Assembly: GCA_946480555.1 (NCBI GenBank)
Contig: CAMLLE010000133.1
Coordinates: forward strand, 1 to 7,565
DNA from: an uncultured Verrucomicrobia subdivision 3 bacterium
GTDB lineage: Bacteria; Verrucomicrobiota; Verrucomicrobiae; Limisphaerales; CAMLLE01
Reading direction: 5' to 3'
DNA length: 7,565 bases
Part shown: piece after piece, positions 4,707 to 7,565 of the stretch
Position numbering within the stretch: the stretch's first letter is position 1
How the letters are laid out: each line of letters starts with the position of its first letter
Made by a program: the position numbers and the translations under genes
The notes under the pieces: model-generated
Databases searched by the model: none
What the model was told of the DNA's origin: nothing
What the model saw: only the letters and a program-made list of their open reading frames with translations

Positions 4707-7565
4707 ATGATGAAGCTCAACCTTGGAAAAATACTGAAGCGGTTCTCCGCGGCAGCCTTCCTGGTCTCGGCCGCAGCGGCGCAGGGCGCCCTGGTGCCGG
4801 TCTCCACGGACATTGCTGCAGGTACGACGACGACGTGGTATGCCACGAATCAATACCGCCTGGACACGATGATTTATGTGCAGACCAACGCCACCCTGGT
4901 CATCGAACCCGGAACCGTGGTCTTTGGCGCGACCAACGTCTCCATCCCCCGCACCGGCCTGCCGGAACTGGTCTCGGGTTTGTGGGTTACCCGTGGCGGC
5001 AAATTGTATGCAACGGGCACCGTGGAAAAGCCCATCATCTTCACGGCCGAGGGCGACGATCTGAATGGCACCTACACGCCGGAAGACACGGCGCTGTGGG
5101 GCGGCGTTGTGATCATGGGCAAGGCCACCATCAACAGCGCCAAATACGGCGCCGGCCAGGGCTCGACTCCCAGGTATGACCGTTACGAAGGTGTGACCTC
5201 AGACGGCCCGAACGGCGAACATCTGTTCGGCGGCAATGATGACGACGACAGCTCCGGCGCGCTTCGTTACGTTTCGATCCGCCATTGCGGCCGGGTCTTC
5301 AACGTGGATGCCGAGTTGAACTGCCTGACGATGGGCGGTGTGGGCCGCGGCACGGTTTTGGAGTATGTGGAAGCGTTCGCGGGATCGGACGACGGATTTG
5401 AATGGTGGGGCGGCACGGTGAACAGCAAACACCTCGTCGCGGCGTTCATTGAAGATGACGATTTCGATACCGACCAGGGCTATCGCGGCACGAACCAGTT
5501 CTGGTTTGGCATCAAGCTCCGCGACGGTGGAGTGACCTCGGGCGGACGCGGCTTCGAAAGCGACGGCGATGTGAATCCCGGCAACGGCACGGCCACACCC
5601 TACAGCCAGTGGTCGGCGTATAACGTGACGCTGATTGGCCGCGGGAAGGACGTCACCACGACGGCGGAAGGCGTGGCCTGGTTCCTGGAAGACGGGGCGG
5701 CGCCGAACGTTTACAACTCCGTGTTCAGCGGCTGGAACCTCGGTTTCCAGATTCAGAACGACGGTGTGTATCACTTCACCAACGCCACGGTTCGCGCCGC
5801 GGCGATGAACAATGTTTGGGACGTGAACACAGGCGCGAATGCAAATGCGGCGTTTGTGTTCAGCACAGCCGCTTTCAGCAACAGCATCCTGAACGCAATG
5901 CTCGGCGGCATCAGCTACACCAACGACATGGGGCTTGATCCGCGTCCGCAGGCGGGCAGCCCGGTCTTCACCAACGTGGCCGCTGGCGCTCCGATGCCGG
6001 TGAGCTACCGCGGCGCCTTCTCCGGCCCAAGCGATGACTGGGCGGACAGCTGGACCGCATTGTCGAGCCTCGGCTATCTGGCGGAAGCGACTCCGGTTTC
6101 GAATCTGGTGCCGGTCTCCACGGACATTGCTGCGGGCACGACGGTGACCTGGTATGCCACGAACCAGTACCGCCTGGACACGATGATTTATGTGCAGACC
6201 AACGCCACCCTGGTCATCGAACCCGGAACCGTGGTCTTTGGCGCGACCAACGTCTCCATCCCCCGCACCGGCCTGCCGGAACTGGTCTCGGGTTTGTGGG
6301 TTACCCGTGGCGGCAAATTGTATGCAACGGGCACCGTGGAAAAGCCCATCATCTTCACGGCCGAGGGCGACGATCTGAATGGCACCTACACGCCGGAAGA
6401 CACGGCGCTGTGGGGCGGCGTTGTGATCATGGGCAAGGCCACCATCAACAGCGCCAAATACGGCGCCGGCCAGGGCTCGACTCCCAGGTATGACCGTTAC
6501 GAAGGTGTGACCTCAGACGGCCCGAACGGCGAACATCTGTTCGGCGGCAATGATGACGACGACAGCTCCGGCGCGCTTCGTTACGTTTCGATCCGCCATT
6601 GCGGCCGGGTCTTCAACGTGGATGCCGAGTTGAACTGCCTGACGATGGGCGGTGTGGGCCGCGGCACGGTTTTGGAGTATGTGGAAGCGTTCGCGGGATC
6701 GGACGACGGATTTGAATGGTGGGGCGGCACGGTGAACAGCAAACACCTCGTCGCGGCGTTCATTGAAGATGACGATTTCGATACCGACCAGGGCTATCGC
6801 GGCACGAACCAGTTCTGGTTTGGCATCAAGCTCCGCGACGGTGGAGTGACCTCGGGCGGACGCGGCTTCGAAAGCGACGGCGATGTGAATCCCGGCAACG
6901 GCACGGCCACACCCTACAGCCAGTGGTCGGCGTATAACGTGACGCTGATTGGCCGCGGGAAGGACGTCACCACGACGGCGGAAGGCGTGGCCTGGTTCCT
7001 GGAAGACGGGGCGGCGCCGAACGTTTACAACTCCGTGTTCAGCGGCTGGAACCTCGGTTTCCAGATTCAGAACGACGGTGTGTATCACTTCACCAACGCC
7101 ACGGTTCGCGCCGCGGCGATGAACAATGTTTGGGACGTGAACACAGGCGCGAATGCAAATGCGGCGTTTGTGTTCAGCACAGCCGCTTTCAGCAACAGCA
7201 TCCTCAATGCAATGCTCGGCGGCATCAGCTACACCAACGACATGGGGCTCGATCCGCGTCCGCAGGCGGGCAGCCCGGTCTTCACCAATGTGGCCGCTGG
7301 CGCTCCGATGCCGGTGAGCTACCGCGGCGCCTTTTCCGGCCCAAGCGATGATTGGGCCGACGCCTGGACGGCGCTTTCCACCCTGGGTTACCTGGCTCCG
7401 GCGGCTGCCCCAATGAACACCGCACCGGTCTTCACCGCGCCGGCAGAAAATAGCACCATCACCGTCAACGTCGGTGCAAATGTATCCGTGGCGCATCTGG
7501 CGACAGATGCAGATGTCCCGGCGCAGACGCTGACGTTTGAATTGGTTTCCGGCCCCGGTTCGATC
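4707..7565 (+). CDS. Large secreted protein with two tandem 438-residue modules and an Ig-like start (3' end outside the window)
   Basis: The frame runs uninterrupted for 953 codons to the right edge. It starts ATGATG behind a weak purine-rich stretch. Residues 1-25 form a Sec signal peptide: KILKR, a hydrophobic Ala-rich core, then AAA before Gln26. Two near-identical modules follow (29-466, 467-904). Each begins with a short beta-rich stretch (VIEPGTVVFG, then VTRGGKLYATG), continues with WGGVVIMGKA, the acidic NDDDDSSGALRYVSI, DDGFEWWGGTVNSKHLV and EDDDFDTDQGYRG, and ends DPRPQAGSPVF, YRGAF and a Trp-rich WTALSSLGYL. I recall this layout from large secreted hypothetical proteins of Bacteroidota and Verrucomicrobiota; a beta-solenoid is likely and the Asp runs suggest calcium binding. 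Residues 905-953 (DADVPAQTLTFELVSGP) look like a putative-Ig/cadherin-like repeat. I see no catalytic motif; an adhesive or matrix role is inference. Transport signals may lie beyond the window. Confidence 0.88.
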   Translation, partial: MMKLNLGKILKRFSAAAFLVSAAAAQGALVPVSTDIAAGTTTTWYATNQYRLDTMIYVQTNATLVIEPGTVVFGATNVSIPRTGLPELVSGLWVTRGGKLYATGTVEKPIIFTAEGDDLNGTYTPEDTALWGGVVIMGKATINSAKYGAGQGSTPRYDRYEGVTSDGPNGEHLFGGNDDDDSSGALRYVSIRHCGRVFNVDAELNCLTMGGVGRGTVLEYVEAFAGSDDGFEWWGGTVNSKHLVAAFIEDDDFDTDQGYRGTNQFWFGIKLRDGGVTSGGRGFESDGDVNPGNGTATPYSQWSAYNVTLIGRGKDVTTTAEGVAWFLEDGAAPNVYNSVFSGWNLGFQIQNDGVYHFTNATVRAAAMNNVWDVNTGANANAAFVFSTAAFSNSILNAMLGGISYTNDMGLDPRPQAGSPVFTNVAAGAPMPVSYRGAFSGPSDDWADSWTALSSLGYLAEATPVSNLVPVSTDIAAGTTVTWYATNQYRLDTMIYVQTNATLVIEPGTVVFGATNVSIPRTGLPELVSGLWVTRGGKLYATGTVEKPIIFTAEGDDLNGTYTPEDTALWGGVVIMGKATINSAKYGAGQGSTPRYDRYEGVTSDGPNGEHLFGGNDDDDSSGALRYVSIRHCGRVFNVDAELNCLTMGGVGRGTVLEYVEAFAGSDDGFEWWGGTVNSKHLVAAFIEDDDFDTDQGYRGTNQFWFGIKLRDGGVTSGGRGFESDGDVNPGNGTATPYSQWSAYNVTLIGRGKDVTTTAEGVAWFLEDGAAPNVYNSVFSGWNLGFQIQNDGVYHFTNATVRAAAMNNVWDVNTGANANAAFVFSTAAFSNSILNAMLGGISYTNDMGLDPRPQAGSPVFTNVAAGAPMPVSYRGAFSGPSDDWADAWTALSTLGYLAPAAAPMNTAPVFTAPAENSTITVNVGANVSVAHLATDADVPAQTLTFELVSGPGSI
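4791..6104 (+). repeat. Tandem repeat unit 1 (1,314 bp, 438 codons)
   Basis: This is the first copy of a direct, in-frame duplication; the second starts exactly at 6105. It begins at CTGGTGCCGGTC and ends at GTTTCGAAT. By eye, bases 4854-5890 are identical to 6168-7204 (about 1,037 bp). The flanks differ: about seven changes in the first 63 bp, and numerous mostly third-position changes after 5890. Both copies are complete modules, so the duplication boundary respects the protein module boundary. Confidence 0.92.
6105..7418 (+). repeat. Tandem repeat unit 2 (1,314 bp, 438 codons)
   Basis: This is the second copy, offset by exactly 1,314 bp and in the same frame. Amino acid differences from unit 1 are confined to the ends: a Thr-to-Val change near the start, Ser-to-Ala and Ser-to-Thr changes near the WTALS motif, and a divergent last ~8 residues (PAAAPMN versus EATPVSN). 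After it the sequence passes into the Ig-like segment, so no third copy follows directly. Confidence 0.92.

Noticed and set aside
6513..7496. Open 327-codon frame on the - strand
   Set aside because: It lies antisense to the second module of the secreted protein, and most of it recurs antisense to module 1 because the DNA is duplicated. The protein is Arg/Ala/His-rich with no recognisable domain, as expected for a shadow in GC-rich DNA.

Overview
The window is GC-rich bacterial chromosomal DNA. I infer a member of the Verrucomicrobiota, probably in or near the Pedosphaera/Limisphaerales group. Three things suggest this: short 7-bp-period repeats at and inside genes, a REP palindrome pair around a decayed RAYT transposase, and a large repetitive secreted protein whose tail contains the phrase DADVPAQTLTFELVSGP. 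This placement comes from pattern memory, not from a search.

Layout. Positions 1-44 (- strand) hold the first codons of a probable thioredoxin-fold (AhpC/TSA-type) protein. Positions 45-295 are non-coding, with three small hairpins and a TTGAATG heptad repeat. From 4547 down to 296, all genes lie on the - strand. In transcription order they are a possible 50-aa leader ORF, larB, a 245-bp REP/RAYT relic, larC, ribBA and ribH. From 4707 to the right edge, the + strand carries one uninterrupted reading frame of 953 codons that leaves the window. It encodes a secreted protein built from two 438-residue modules in tandem.

Function. LarB and LarC are two of the three enzymes that make the nickel-pincer nucleotide (NPN) cofactor of lactate racemase and related LarA-type enzymes. 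LarE, the sulfur-insertion enzyme, is not in the window. RibBA makes both riboflavin precursors (dihydroxybutanone phosphate and the GTP-derived pyrimidine), and RibH joins the branches into lumazine. larC and ribBA are only 10-49 bp apart, so NPN and flavin synthesis genes are probably co-transcribed. larB and larC are separated by the mobile-element relic, one REP of which supplies the larB stop codon.

Most notable: (1) the inverted REP pair around an internally deleted RAYT; (2) the 1,314-bp tandem duplication, whose central ~1,037 bp are identical by eye while the edges differ mainly at synonymous sites, as expected after gene conversion; (3) a heptad repeat (ATTGCGG type) inserted in frame in the linker between the LarC halves, and again, inverted, at the ribBA/ribH junction. 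I found no convincing new defence or enzymatic system here.
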